From NCBI RefSeq assembly GCF_017872975.1, contig NZ_JAGGJP010000022.1, forward strand, positions 1-34,552: a stretch of 34,552 nt of DNA. The letters are read 5' to 3'. Below are positions 7,917 to 16,919 of the stretch, piece by piece (positions within the stretch are counted from its first letter, which is position 1; every line of letters starts with the position of its first letter). The notes under the pieces are model-generated. The model was not told the origin of the DNA. It worked only from the letters and a program-made list of their open reading frames with translations, and did not search any database. The position numbers were made by a program, and so were the translations under genes. The stretch comes from Rubellimicrobium aerolatum. GTDB lineage: Bacteria > Pseudomonadota > Alphaproteobacteria > Rhodobacterales > Rhodobacteraceae.

Positions 7917-9457
7917 CAGGGGCGTCCGGGCAGGTCGAAGGGGGTCTGGCGGAAGGTCACGTCGCGCGCTTTCAGCGCGGGCGCGGACAGGCGGCAGGCG
8001 GCGCCATAGACGGTGAGGGGGCCGGAGGGCGCGGCCTCGCGCAGGAGCTTCAGCACGTCATGGGTCAGGACGTTGCCGCCCTGGGGGGAGCGGTCCTTGA
8101 GGATGCCGTTGTACAGGAGCGCGATGGCGCGGCCGCCGTGGTGGCCCAGGACCGGGCCGGGCGGGGCGTCGGAGGAGGGCAGGGGGGTCCGCGTCTCGGC
8201 CAGCCAGACATGGGCGGCGAGGTCGGCGTAGCGCACGGCGGGGTCGATGCGGCCGTCCGCGTCGTAGACGGCGGGGCCGAGGGTGCAGAAGCGGAAGGCG
8301 CCGCCGCCCTGCCAGCCCACGGCGGGGCTGATGCCGCCGCCTTCCCCGTCGATCACGCGGCGGAGGCGGAGCGCGCAGTGGGTGCGGGCGTGGTCGCCCA
8401 TCTCGATGCCGATCCAGCGGCGGCCCATCTTGTGCGCGACGGCGGCGGTGGTGCCGGAGCCGAGGAAGCTGTCGAGCACGAGGTCGCCGGGGTTGGTGGC
8501 GATGTGGAGGATGCGTTGCAGGAGGCGTTCGGGTTTGGGGGTGTCGAACGAGTCTGCTCCGAAAAGAGTGTTTACCTCCTGTTTTGCCTCCCCAGTGTGG
8601 CCGACTTCTTCATGTGGCCACCAAGACCATGGCACTAAACCTTCAACTTCGCTCAAATAACGGATCACTCTCGGAACGCCGGATCCATTTCTTCCAAACC
8701 AAATTCTGCCATTAGCGCGGAGCCTGTGATACTCAGGTTCCAGCATGGCCCAGTGTCGCCCTGAAGGAGGCCGATGAATCGTGCCATCCGGTCCTTCTAT
8801 GGGATACTCCATATTGGCCCTTAGACCCGCTCCGGTGAAAGATATTGACTGCCATGGTCCACGAGGATCATCGTTCGGGTTCTGATAGGCGCGGCTGATT
8901 TTGGCGTCTGCTTGAATGCGATTTCTAGATTTTTTAAAGAGTTCAGGGTCCGGTGAGTAAACCAAGATGTGTTCGTGAACGTCGCCAATCGCGGCGTTGT
9001 TCTCTCGTGAATATCTCTTCTGCCAAGTTAGATTAGCAATAAAATTCCGCCTTCCGAAAATCTCGTCCATCAGCACCTTGAGGTAATGCCCCTCCCGGTC
9101 GTCGATGCTGACCCAGATGGAGCCGTCCTCGGTCAGGAACTCGCGCAGGAGCCGGAGGCGGGGCGCCATCAGGGCGAGCCAGGTCGCGTGCTCCAGCCCG
9201 TCGTCGTAATGCGCGAAGGCCGAGCCGGTGTTGTAGGGCGGGTCGATGTAGATGCAGCGCACCCGGCCGGCGTGGAAGGGGAGCAGCGCGCGCAGGGCCT
9301 GGAGGTTGTCGCCCTGCACCAGGAGGCCCGCGTCGGGGGCGGAATCGGGTGCGGGGGCGCCGTGGGAGAGCGCGGGCTCCTCGCGCAGGGTGCGGAGGGG
9401 CACGCGGGCGTGGGCCGCGAGGTCGGCCTCTCGCGTGAGCCAGTGGAGCTGGGGCAT
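7916..9457 (-). CDS. mod: Type III DNA methyltransferase, Mod subunit (beta class)
   Basis: Mod methylates adenine in a short asymmetric site and gives the Type III complex its specificity. The order DPPY (72-75, IYIDPPYNTGS) before the SAM-binding motif DSFLGSGTT (329-337) is that of beta-class N6-adenine methyltransferases. The target-recognition region lies between them, about residues 138-300. Its DNA (8560-9060) is clearly AT-richer than both flanks, suggesting an exchanged specificity cassette. The reading frame is intact. Length 513 residues, a little short for Mod but complete at both ends. First gene of the mod-res pair; the ATG has only a weak ribosome site. Confidence 0.93.
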   Translation of the reverse strand: MPQLHWLTREADLAAHARVPLRTLREEPALSHGAPAPDSAPDAGLLVQGDNLQALRALLPFHAGRVRCIYIDPPYNTGSAFAHYDDGLEHATWLALMAPRLRLLREFLTEDGSIWVSIDDREGHYLKVLMDEIFGRRNFIANLTWQKRYSRENNAAIGDVHEHILVYSPDPELFKKSRNRIQADAKISRAYQNPNDDPRGPWQSISFTGAGLRANMEYPIEGPDGTIHRPPSGRHWAMLEPEYHRLRANGRIWFGRNGSGVPRVIRYLSEVEGLVPWSWWPHEEVGHTGEAKQEVNTLFGADSFDTPKPERLLQRILHIATNPGDLVLDSFLGSGTTAAVAHKMGRRWIGIEMGDHARTHCALRLRRVIDGEGGGISPAVGWQGGGAFRFCTLGPAVYDADGRIDPAVRYADLAAHVWLAETRTPLPSSDAPPGPVLGHHGGRAIALLYNGILKDRSPQGGNVLTHDVLKLLREAAPSGPLTVYGAACRLSAPALKARDVTFRQTPFDLPGRP

Positions 9458-9540
9458 GGGGGCGTCGCCTGTCGGTTGCCGCGCGAGTTAGGCCAAGCGG
9501 GCCCGTGGGCGCAAGGCGGCGCGGGGCCGGGGGGGGACGG

Positions 9541-12500
9541 TCAGAGCCGGTGCTCGCGCAGGGACCCGGGGGGGAGGGCGGCGCGCGCGGCGTCCAGCAC
9601 GTGCCGGTGGTGGGTGAAGAGGACGACCTGGACCGTGCGGCCCAGCTCGGCCAGGGCGGCGAGGCCGGGCGCGAGGCGGTGGTCGTCGCTGGTGATGAAG
9701 AGGTCGTCGGCGAGGAAGGGCAGGGCCCCGTGGTCGGCCGCGTGCCGCTCCACCGCGCCGATGCGGAGCGCGAGGTAGAGCTGGTCGCGGGTGCCCTCGC
9801 TGAGGCCCTCGACCTCGCAGGTCGAGCCGTCGGCCCGGACCGCCACCAGCACCGGCGCGTCGCCCTGGCCGTGCCGCACCTCCAGCCCGGCCCAGGGGAT
9901 GGCGCCGCCCGAGGCGATCAGCCGGAAGATCTCGCCGGCCCGGCGGAGGAGGGGGTGCTCGTTCTCGGCGCGGAAGCGTTCCATGGCGCGGTCGAGCAGG
10001 TGGCGGGCGGCCTCCAGCCGCATCCAGCGGTCGGACAGCGCGGCGATGGCGTTGCCGGCGTGGCGCATCTCCTGGGCGGCGTCGGCGGCCCCGGCCCGGC
10101 CTTCGAGCGCCTGGAGGCGCTGGCGGGCCGAGGTCTCGGCCTGGGCGGCGGCCTGTCCGGCCTCCTCGATGCGATGCGCCTCGTCGTCGAGCGCCTGGAG
10201 GGCGGCGGCGCGGTCGTCGGGCGGGACGGACCCGGCCTCCTCGCGCAGCGCGGCCTCGTCGAGGCCGTCGCCCGCCGACCGGAGGCGGTCCCTCTCGGCG
10301 GCGGTCTCGGCTTCGAGGGTCCGCCGGTGCCGGCCTTCGGCGGCGGCGTCGAGCGGGTCGGTTTCCTCGGCGAGGCCATGGGCGCGGCGGAGGGCCCGGC
10401 AGCGGTCCCGCGCCTCGGCGAGGCGGAGGTCGAGCGCGGCGGCGCGGCGGCGGGTTTCGAGGATGCGGGCGGACAGCTCGGCGGCCCGGTCGATGCGGAG
10501 GTGGTCCTGCTGGAGCCGGTCGCGCAGGGCCCGGATGGCCGTGGCGGGCCCGTCGGGGTCGTGGTCGGGGTCGAGGTCGGCGGCGATCGGGCCCAGGTCC
10601 GCGAGCAGCGCGCCGAGCCGGGCGCGGACCTCCCGCACGTCGCGCCGGAGGCCGTCGAGGCGGCTGCGGGTCTGCGAGCGGTTGCCCCATCGCTCCCGGA
10701 TGTTCTGCCAGTGGAGGAGGGCGGCCTCGGCCTCGGCGACGGAGGTGGTGGGGTCGAGGTGCAGGCGCGCCATGGCGTCGGACCAGGATCGCCGCCAAGC
10801 GTCGAGATCGGCCTCCGTCCGGGCCACGTCCGCGCCGAGCCGCGCGAGCCGCCGCCCCGCCTCGGCGCGCGCGAGGGCCCGCGACCGCTGGTCGGCCCAG
10901 GCCTGCTGCGCCTCGGCCAGCGCCCGCTGGACCCGGCGGAGGAGGTCCCCGGGCGATCCGTCCGTCGCGTCCGCCAGCCCGAGGAGGCCGGCCGCCGCCC
11001 GCAGGTGGTCGCGGACGCCCTCGGCGAGCCGGCGGGCGGCGCTCAGGGCCTCGGCGGCCTGCCGGCGCTCGGACAGGAGGCGGAGCACCTCGTCGCGCTG
11101 GCGGAGCCAGTCGAGCATCGCGGGCGGGGCGTCGGGGTCCGCGATCAGGCCGGCCCAGACCCCCGCCCAGCGGTCGGCGTGGTCGCGGAGCTGCCCGAGC
11201 GTCAGGTCGCGCGCGGCCCCGGCCGCGTCCCGCCCGGCCTCCAGGCCCTTGCGCCGGATCGCCAGGTCGGCGAGCCGCTGGAGGCGGAAGGTCTCGGCCT
11301 CGCGGCGGTCGGCGAGCGCGTCGGCGTGGCGGAGGAGGGCCTCGAAGGCGGCGGGGGCGTCGCCGGGGGCGGGCCGGTCGTCGAGGTCGCCGTCGAGGCG
11401 GGCGCGCAGGAGCCGCCAGGCGCGGTCGCGGCGGTCGCGGGCGGCGCCGACGGCGGCGGGCGAGGGGATCTCGCCCAGCTCGCCCAGGCCCTCCTCCTCG
11501 GCCGTGGTCGCGAGGAGCCCCGCCTCGGCCTCGCGGCGGCGGCGCTCGGCGTCGGCCAGGGCGTCGTCGAGCTCCTGCCGCTGCCGGGCGAACTGGGTCA
11601 CGACCTCGCGCGAGGGGGCGGGCCGGGCCGCGAGGTCCTCGGCGCCGCCCTGCCAGGGCGTCAGGCGGCCGAGCCCTTCCCGCAGGTCGCGCTCGGCCGC
11701 GGCGTCGCCCCGCTCGGCCTGCGCCAGCCGGTCCTCCGACGGCCCGAGCGCCAGGGCCTCGGCGAGCCGCGCGGCGGCCTCGGCGGGGTCGGGGACGGGG
11801 AGGGGATGGGCCGCCTCGGCCTCCTCGACCGCGTCGCGGGCCCTGTCGCGCTCGGAGCCGAGGGCGTCGAGCCGGGCGCGGAGGTCCTTTCCCCGCCCGG
11901 CGAGGTCGCGGACGTGGGCGATCAGGAGGTCCGAGGGCATGGAGTCCCCGACCGCATCGAGGTCCGGCGGCCGGCCCAGCCGGGCGAGGTGATCGGCGAT
12001 CAGCCGGTCGTCGGCGGCGAGGGCCTGCACGAGCTTGGGCTCGTCCGACTCGTCCTTGAGGAACTCGCCGAGCGTCACGTGGAGGGCGTCGATCTCGTCC
12101 CGCCGGGCCTCGAAGCCCAGCGGGGCCGGCGCCTCCGCCGCCTCGCGGACCAGCTGGGCCAGCGCGTCCCCCTCGTGGCGCAGGGCCCTTTCGGCGTCGC
12201 GCGCCTCGTCGGCGGCGGCGCGCCATTCGGCTTCGAAGCCCTCGGGGAGGCGCGAGGTCGGGGGCGGGAGCGCCGCCAGACGCTCGGCCCGCTGGTCCAG
12301 GGCCAGGAGGATCGGGCCCACGCGCCGGATGCGGTCCAGCCGGGCGCGGCGACGGCGGAGCGCGGCCGCCTCGTCGGCAAGGCGGCGGCGGGTCTCCAGG
12401 GCGGAGTCGAGCGCCTGCTCGGCCTCGCGCCATTCGTCGCCCCGGAGGGCGTCGGCGCGCATCCTCTGCTGGGAGCTGGTGAAGCGGTCGATCTCGCGCC

Positions 12501-13056
12501 AGAGGGGCTTGGTGGAGGCCTTCCGGGCGCCGAGGGCGCCGAGGTCCGCGAGCTGCCGCTCGATGCGCGACCGGGCCTCCCCGACCCGCGCCAGCCCGCT
12601 CCCGGCCTCGAAGAGGCTCCGCGTGAGGTCGCCGCCCGCCTGGAGCATCGCCGCGCCGCCGTCGCGCAGGCGCGCGTGGTCCAGGCCGAACATCCTCTCG
12701 AAGAGGCCGCGGTCGGCCGATCCGAGGAAGCGGTCGAGCGCGCCCTCCGGGAGGGGCGCCCCGGTCTCGCCCAGGAGCGTCCGGTCGCGGCCCTTGCGCC
12801 GCTTGAAGGCGAGCCTCTCGCCGGCGTCGTTCGTCACCGTGGCGGCGAGGCGGAGCTCGGAGGTGTCCCAGCGGAAGCCGAAGGGCGTCCGGTGGGGGAA
12901 GCCGAAGAGGAGGTCGCCCACGGCCGCGAGCAGGGTGGACTTGCCGGCCTCGTTGGGGCCGAAGACGACGTGGAGGCGGACGCCGTCGCCCCCGAGGTCG
13001 AGCGTGCGGTCCGCGAAGTGCCCGTAGCGTTCGAGCGTCAGCCGTTCGAGCCTCAT
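9541..13056 (-). CDS. SbcC/Rad50-like ATPase, YhaN type
   Basis: Large coiled-coil ATPase expected to work with the nuclease encoded just upstream on DNA ends. The 1171 residues begin MRLERLTLERYGHF, with Walker A GPNEAGKST (33-41). About 900 residues of heptad-rich, Ala/Arg/Glu-rich coiled coil follow. The C-terminal ATPase half has the signature LSEGTRDQLYLALR and Walker B-like LPFLADDLF. The N-terminal block after Walker A (GFPHRTPFGFRWD) is typical of the YhaN branch rather than true SbcC. The ATG overlaps the preceding stop (ATGA). The frame is open well upstream of this ATG only because of high GC. Confidence 0.9.
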   Translation of the reverse strand: MRLERLTLERYGHFADRTLDLGGDGVRLHVVFGPNEAGKSTLLAAVGDLLFGFPHRTPFGFRWDTSELRLAATVTNDAGERLAFKRRKGRDRTLLGETGAPLPEGALDRFLGSADRGLFERMFGLDHARLRDGGAAMLQAGGDLTRSLFEAGSGLARVGEARSRIERQLADLGALGARKASTKPLWREIDRFTSSQQRMRADALRGDEWREAEQALDSALETRRRLADEAAALRRRRARLDRIRRVGPILLALDQRAERLAALPPPTSRLPEGFEAEWRAAADEARDAERALRHEGDALAQLVREAAEAPAPLGFEARRDEIDALHVTLGEFLKDESDEPKLVQALAADDRLIADHLARLGRPPDLDAVGDSMPSDLLIAHVRDLAGRGKDLRARLDALGSERDRARDAVEEAEAAHPLPVPDPAEAAARLAEALALGPSEDRLAQAERGDAAAERDLREGLGRLTPWQGGAEDLAARPAPSREVVTQFARQRQELDDALADAERRRREAEAGLLATTAEEEGLGELGEIPSPAAVGAARDRRDRAWRLLRARLDGDLDDRPAPGDAPAAFEALLRHADALADRREAETFRLQRLADLAIRRKGLEAGRDAAGAARDLTLGQLRDHADRWAGVWAGLIADPDAPPAMLDWLRQRDEVLRLLSERRQAAEALSAARRLAEGVRDHLRAAAGLLGLADATDGSPGDLLRRVQRALAEAQQAWADQRSRALARAEAGRRLARLGADVARTEADLDAWRRSWSDAMARLHLDPTTSVAEAEAALLHWQNIRERWGNRSQTRSRLDGLRRDVREVRARLGALLADLGPIAADLDPDHDPDGPATAIRALRDRLQQDHLRIDRAAELSARILETRRRAAALDLRLAEARDRCRALRRAHGLAEETDPLDAAAEGRHRRTLEAETAAERDRLRSAGDGLDEAALREEAGSVPPDDRAAALQALDDEAHRIEEAGQAAAQAETSARQRLQALEGRAGAADAAQEMRHAGNAIAALSDRWMRLEAARHLLDRAMERFRAENEHPLLRRAGEIFRLIASGGAIPWAGLEVRHGQGDAPVLVAVRADGSTCEVEGLSEGTRDQLYLALRIGAVERHAADHGALPFLADDLFITSDDHRLAPGLAALAELGRTVQVVLFTHHRHVLDAARAALPPGSLREHRL

Positions 13057-14300
13057 GCGGGGGCGTCCTCGGACGCGAGGTGGTGGAGGAGCAGCGCCTC
13101 GGCCTCGGCGAGCAGCCGGTCGAGCCGGTCGGCGCCGATGCCGTCGAGGCCGCCCTCGGCGCGCGCCGGCGGCGGAACCTTGGCCAGCCCGCCCTCGAGG
13201 ACGCGCAGGAGGTCCGCCCTCTCGGCCGGGTCGTCCTGCACCTCGCGCAGGAGGCGCAGGAGGTCGGAGAAGCCCTCGCCCAGGCCGGGCGCGGCGGAGG
13301 GCGGCCGGGTGCGGACCTCGATGCCCTCGATCCAGACATCCTCGCCGGCCTGGATGGCGACGGAGTGGCATTCGTCCTCCAGCCGCACGGGATCGCCCGC
13401 CAGGGCGCGATGGGCGGGGCTCGCCCCGGTCAGCACGAGGCGCACGGCCAGGGTCCGCCCCTCGGCCGCCCGGACCGCCTCCCGCAGGGCGGCCGAGACC
13501 GGCCGGCAGAGGTCGCCGATGGTGTCGGCCGAGGAGGCGTCGACCTCGAGCCGGGTCCATCGCACGACATCGACATGGACCTCCTCCAGATGCCGGACGC
13601 GGCCGCCTTCCACGGTGACGACGGTGAAGCCCTTGGCGCCGGGCTCGTTGACGTGGCGGCCCTGAAGGTTGCCGGGGAAGAGGACGGGCGGGTCCTCGCA
13701 CAGCAGCTCGCGCCCGTGGACGTGGCCGAGGGCCCAGTAGTCGTAGCCCCTGGCGAGCAGGTCCTGCAGGTCGCAGGGGGCGTAGGTGTCGTGGCCGGCG
13801 TGGCCCGTGGCCGAGGTGTGCAGGAGGCCGATGTTGAACAGCCCCGGCCGGGCCGCCGGATAGGCCGCCGCCAGGTTCTCGGGCACCTTGCGGGTGGCGA
13901 AGCTCTGGCCGTGGACGGCGGCGCCATGGCCCGGAACCTCCCAGGTCGAGGCCGACCGGCTCGGGAACTCGTGGACGTTGGCGGGCCAGGTCAGGCGCCG
14001 GGCGATGACGCTCTCGGCGTCGTGGTTGCCCCGGATCATGGCGACGGGGATGCCGGCCCCGGCGAGCCGGCTCAGCTGCCGGACGAGGAACAGCCCGCTG
14101 CCGTGGTCGGCCCAGTTGCCGTCGAAGACGTCGCCCGCGATGAGCACGAAGTCGATCCGTTCCCGGATGGCGTGATCGACCAGGCCCTCGAAGGCCCGCC
14201 GGGTCGCCCCGACGAGACGCTCGGCCCTGTCGCCGGATCGGTCCCGGAGTCCGGCCAGCGGGCTGTCGAGATGCAGATCCGCCGCATGGATGAACCTCAT
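13053..14300 (-). CDS. SbcD/Mre11-like DNA exonuclease, YhaO type
   Basis: Metallophosphoesterase that would trim DNA ends as partner of the ATPase gene it overlaps. The 415 residues show the metal-binding motifs in order: DLHLD (8-12), GDVFDGN (56-62), GNHD (91-94) and GHVHG (192-196). The rest resembles the capping and partner-binding region of the YhaO family, and the length fits. The ATG at 14300 was chosen because MRFIHAADLHLD is the standard beginning; a longer reading to 14585 adds unrelated sequence. The gene is divergent from the LuxR-type regulator, separated by about 280 bases. The pair may serve repair or attack on invading DNA. Confidence 0.9.
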   Translation of the reverse strand: MRFIHAADLHLDSPLAGLRDRSGDRAERLVGATRRAFEGLVDHAIRERIDFVLIAGDVFDGNWADHGSGLFLVRQLSRLAGAGIPVAMIRGNHDAESVIARRLTWPANVHEFPSRSASTWEVPGHGAAVHGQSFATRKVPENLAAAYPAARPGLFNIGLLHTSATGHAGHDTYAPCDLQDLLARGYDYWALGHVHGRELLCEDPPVLFPGNLQGRHVNEPGAKGFTVVTVEGGRVRHLEEVHVDVVRWTRLEVDASSADTIGDLCRPVSAALREAVRAAEGRTLAVRLVLTGASPAHRALAGDPVRLEDECHSVAIQAGEDVWIEGIEVRTRPPSAAPGLGEGFSDLLRLLREVQDDPAERADLLRVLEGGLAKVPPPARAEGGLDGIGADRLDRLLAEAEALLLHHLASEDAPA

Positions 14301-14583
14301 GCGACCCCTCGCGTCGGTTGGCGGCCATCCCCTACGGCCGCGCTCAGGCCCGCAGGGTGGAGGAGGTCCGAGGCCGGGCAAAGGGGAACGGATGGCGAAC
14401 GCCCGTCTTTGGGCCGTCACTGTTGCCTCGGCGACAAAGGAAGGGCGAGCGAGCGCATCCGCGCGATCGCGGGGGAGCCGGGCGCCGGCTGGTCCGCCTC
14501 CTTCGGCCGCGCCCAGGCAGCTTCGGATCTGGGCGTGCCCGCCCGTGTCCGCTACGCTTGCGGCCTGCACCCGGACCGGAGCC

Positions 14584-15372
14584 ATGTTGGAACGTCACGC
14601 CCGCGAGATGTGGAGCAGCCTGGGCCGCGCGATCGGCGCCGCAGGCGACGCCGATTTCCAGGCCGCCGTGCGCGCCTTCCTTGCCGGCCACGTCGCCTTC
14701 GACAACTACCTCCTCATCGCCTATGTCGGCGCCGAGCCGCCGGTGATCCTGTCCCGCGCCAGCGCGTCGCCGCTCGTTCACGCCGGGATCGAGAGCGACT
14801 ACGCCCGGGCGCACTACCTGCTCGACCCGTTCTACATCGCCCACCTCGCGGCGGTGCCGGCCGGCGTCCACCGCCTGACCGACCTCGCGCCCGACAAGTT
14901 CCGCGGCACCGCCTACTTCGAGCGCTACTACGAGCGCACCACGCTCCTGGACGAGCTGGCCTTCTTCGCCTACCCGGCCAACGGCTGGACCCTGAACATC
15001 TGCATCGGCCGGGACGAGACCTCGGGCCTGTCCTTCAGCAAGGCCGACCTTTGCCGCGCCCGCGCCATCGCGCCCGTCGTCACGGCCCTCCTCGAAACGC
15101 GGTATGCGTCGGCCTCCCTGCACGAGCAGCGCGCCAAGTCCGATCCGGTCGCCGACCTGCGCCGCCGCCTGCGGTCCCGCGAGGGGATCGAGATCACACC
15201 GAGGCAGGCCGAGGTCGCCATGCTGATCCTGCGCGGTCACTCGGCCAAGTCGATCAGCGACGTTCTCGGCATCAGCTGGCAGACGGTGCGCGTCTTCCGG
15301 CGGCAGCTCTACGAGCGCTGCCGCGTGACATCGCAGGCGGAGCTCTTCGCCAAGGTCATGCCGCTGCTCTGA
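14584..15372 (+). CDS. LuxR-type helix-turn-helix regulator
   Basis: A 262-residue transcription factor with a C-terminal LuxR-type DNA-binding domain at about residues 204-258 (ITPRQAEVAMLILRGHSAKS, then the recognition helix around SWQTVRVFRRQLYERC). The N-terminal ~180 residues form an unassigned sensor region (FYIAHL, FRGTAYFERYYERT); the typical autoinducer-binding signature is not visible. This form is found next to amine and amino-acid transport genes in Proteobacteria. It sits 121 bases before the importer gene, and that gap contains clear inverted repeats, so it probably controls the importer and amidase in response to their substrate. An upstream extension to 14290 is open but reads as junk. 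Confidence 0.8.
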   Translation: MLERHAREMWSSLGRAIGAAGDADFQAAVRAFLAGHVAFDNYLLIAYVGAEPPVILSRASASPLVHAGIESDYARAHYLLDPFYIAHLAAVPAGVHRLTDLAPDKFRGTAYFERYYERTTLLDELAFFAYPANGWTLNICIGRDETSGLSFSKADLCRARAIAPVVTALLETRYASASLHEQRAKSDPVADLRRRLRSREGIEITPRQAEVAMLILRGHSAKSISDVLGISWQTVRVFRRQLYERCRVTSQAELFAKVMPLL

Positions 15373-15378
15373 CGCGCC

Positions 15379-15445
15379 TAACGCAACGGGGTTATATACC
15401 CCTGCGTCCGGGGCCTGCTACGATTTCCCTGGCCCCCTTGCGTTA
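15379..15445. promoter_or_regulatory. Nested inverted repeats before the importer gene, candidate operator
   Basis: The dyad GGGGT-TATAT-ACCCC lies at 15388-15402. A wider pair surrounds it: TAACGCAACGGGG (15379-15391) matches the reverse of CCCCTTGCGTTA (15434-15445) with one extra base. The AT-rich centre stands out in GC-rich DNA and could hold a promoter -10. The LuxR-type regulator encoded directly upstream is the likely binder, but this is inference. Confidence 0.45.
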
Positions 15446-15493
15446 CTCCGGGAACGAGGCGGCTCAATCCAAAAAAACAGGGAGTATGTCCAG

Positions 15494-16843
15494 ATGGACG
15501 CAGACATCCGAGACGGCCAAGGCCACCTCAAGCGGACGCTCGGTTTGTGGGCGGTGGTTCTGTTCGGCCTCGCCTACATGACCCCGATGATCGTCTATGG
15601 CACCTTCGGCATCCTGTCCGAGGTCAGCCATGGCATGGTGCCGACGGCCTACCTGATCGCGCTTTGCGCGGTGCTGCTGACCGCGGTCAGCTACGGCAAG
15701 ATGGCCTACATCTTCCCGGTCGCCGGGTCGGCCTACACCTACGCGCGCAAGTCCATCGGCCCGAGCGTCGGGTTCATGGTCGGCTGGGCGGTGCTGCTCG
15801 ACTACTTCTTCCTGCCCATGGTGATCTGGCTGATCGGCGCCGCCTATCTGGGCGAGGCCTTCCCCGCCGTTCCGACCCAGGTCTGGCTGATCGGCTTCAT
15901 CTTCATCACCACCGTCATCAACATCATCGGCATCGCCTTCGCCAGCAAGGTGAACTTCGTGCTGATGGTGATGCAGGCCCTGATCGTCGCGGCCTTCATC
16001 CTCCTCTGCATCCATTATGTCAGCGCCTCGCAGGGCGCGGGCGGGCTCGTCTCGGCCCGACCGTTCTTCAACGCCGAGGTGAGCTTCTCCTTCGCCTTCG
16101 CCGGCGCCGCCATCGCCGCCTACTCCTTCCTGGGCTTCGACGCGGTGACCACGCTGACCGAGGAAACCATCGACCCGAAGCGCAACATGCCGCGCGCGAT
16201 CTTTCTCATCGCCCTGATCGGCGGCGCGATCTTCGTCACCGCGGCCTACTTCGCCCAGCTCGCCCACCCGGAGACCACCTTCGAGAACGTCAGCGCCGCC
16301 GCCTTCGTCATCGCGGCCAGGATCGGCGGCGACATCTTCGCGGCGGTCTTCCTGATCGGGCTGGTCGTCGCCCAGTTCGCGTCGGGCCTTGCCGCGCAGA
16401 CCTCCGTGGGGCGGCTGCTCTATGCCATGGGCCGCGACAGCGTGCTGCCCAGATCGGTGTTCGGCTACATCCACCCGCGCTTCAACACGCCGGTCTACAA
16501 CCTGATCCTCGCCAGCCTGGTCGGGCTGATGGCCCTTTACCTCGATGTGGCGACCTCGACGTCGTTCATCAACTTCGGCGCGTTCCTGGCCTTCACCTTC
16601 GTCAACCTGTCGGTGATCGCGCTGGTCCTGAAGAAGCACGAGGCGATGCGCGACACGGGCGCGCTCACCGGGCTGGTCGTTCCGGCCCTGGGCGTGGCGT
16701 TCAACCTTTACCTGCTCGTCAGCCTCGACACCAAGGCGATCACGCTCGGATGCATCTGGCTGGCCCTGGGCGCGGCCTATCTCGCCTATCTCACCCGCGG
16801 CTTCTCGCGCCGGCCCCCCGAGGTCAGCTTCAACGCCGCCTGA
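15494..16843 (+). CDS. puuP: APC-family amine importer, PuuP (putrescine importer)-like
   Basis: Inner-membrane permease of the amino acid-polyamine-organocation family. The 449 residues form about 12 hydrophobic helices. From memory, several blocks closely resemble E. coli PuuP: LAYMTPMIVYGTFGI, GSAYTYARKSIGPSVGFMVGW, SFLGFDAVTTLTEET, ASGLAAQTSVGRLLYAMGRD and INFGAFLAFTFVNLSV. Putrescine or a related amine is the best guess for substrate. GGGAG lies 9 bases before the ATG. It is followed after 76 bases, with a stem-loop between, by an amidase gene in the same direction, suggesting one operon for uptake and breakdown. Confidence 0.85.
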   Translation: MDADIRDGQGHLKRTLGLWAVVLFGLAYMTPMIVYGTFGILSEVSHGMVPTAYLIALCAVLLTAVSYGKMAYIFPVAGSAYTYARKSIGPSVGFMVGWAVLLDYFFLPMVIWLIGAAYLGEAFPAVPTQVWLIGFIFITTVINIIGIAFASKVNFVLMVMQALIVAAFILLCIHYVSASQGAGGLVSARPFFNAEVSFSFAFAGAAIAAYSFLGFDAVTTLTEETIDPKRNMPRAIFLIALIGGAIFVTAAYFAQLAHPETTFENVSAAAFVIAARIGGDIFAAVFLIGLVVAQFASGLAAQTSVGRLLYAMGRDSVLPRSVFGYIHPRFNTPVYNLILASLVGLMALYLDVATSTSFINFGAFLAFTFVNLSVIALVLKKHEAMRDTGALTGLVVPALGVAFNLYLLVSLDTKAITLGCIWLALGAAYLAYLTRGFSRRPPEVSFNAA

Positions 16844-16857
16844 CCGTTTCCGCCATG

Positions 16858-16889
16858 GCCCGACCTGCCCCCGAGGCGGCAGGTCGGGC
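16858..16889 (+). terminator. Strong intercistronic stem-loop, no U-tract
   Basis: GCCCGACCTGCC (16858-16869) and GGCAGGTCGGGC (16878-16889) make a perfect 12-bp stem with an 8-base loop. No T run follows, so full termination is unlikely. It may dampen read-through into the amidase gene or protect the importer mRNA. Confidence 0.5.
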
Positions 16890-16919
16890 CCCGATCCCGA
16901 GCCCCACCGGGAGGGCCTC

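Noticed and set aside
5178-8009. A 943-codon plus-strand frame opposite res
   Set aside because: Shadow of the res gene: Gly/Val/Ala-rich, no motifs, while the minus strand has complete helicase and nuclease motifs.
9541-14328. A 1595-codon open frame covering both YhaN and YhaO genes on the minus strand
   Set aside because: Only the part after 13056 (MRLERLTLERYGHF) has ATPase sequence. The upstream part is a shadow of the exonuclease gene in another frame, open because of high GC.
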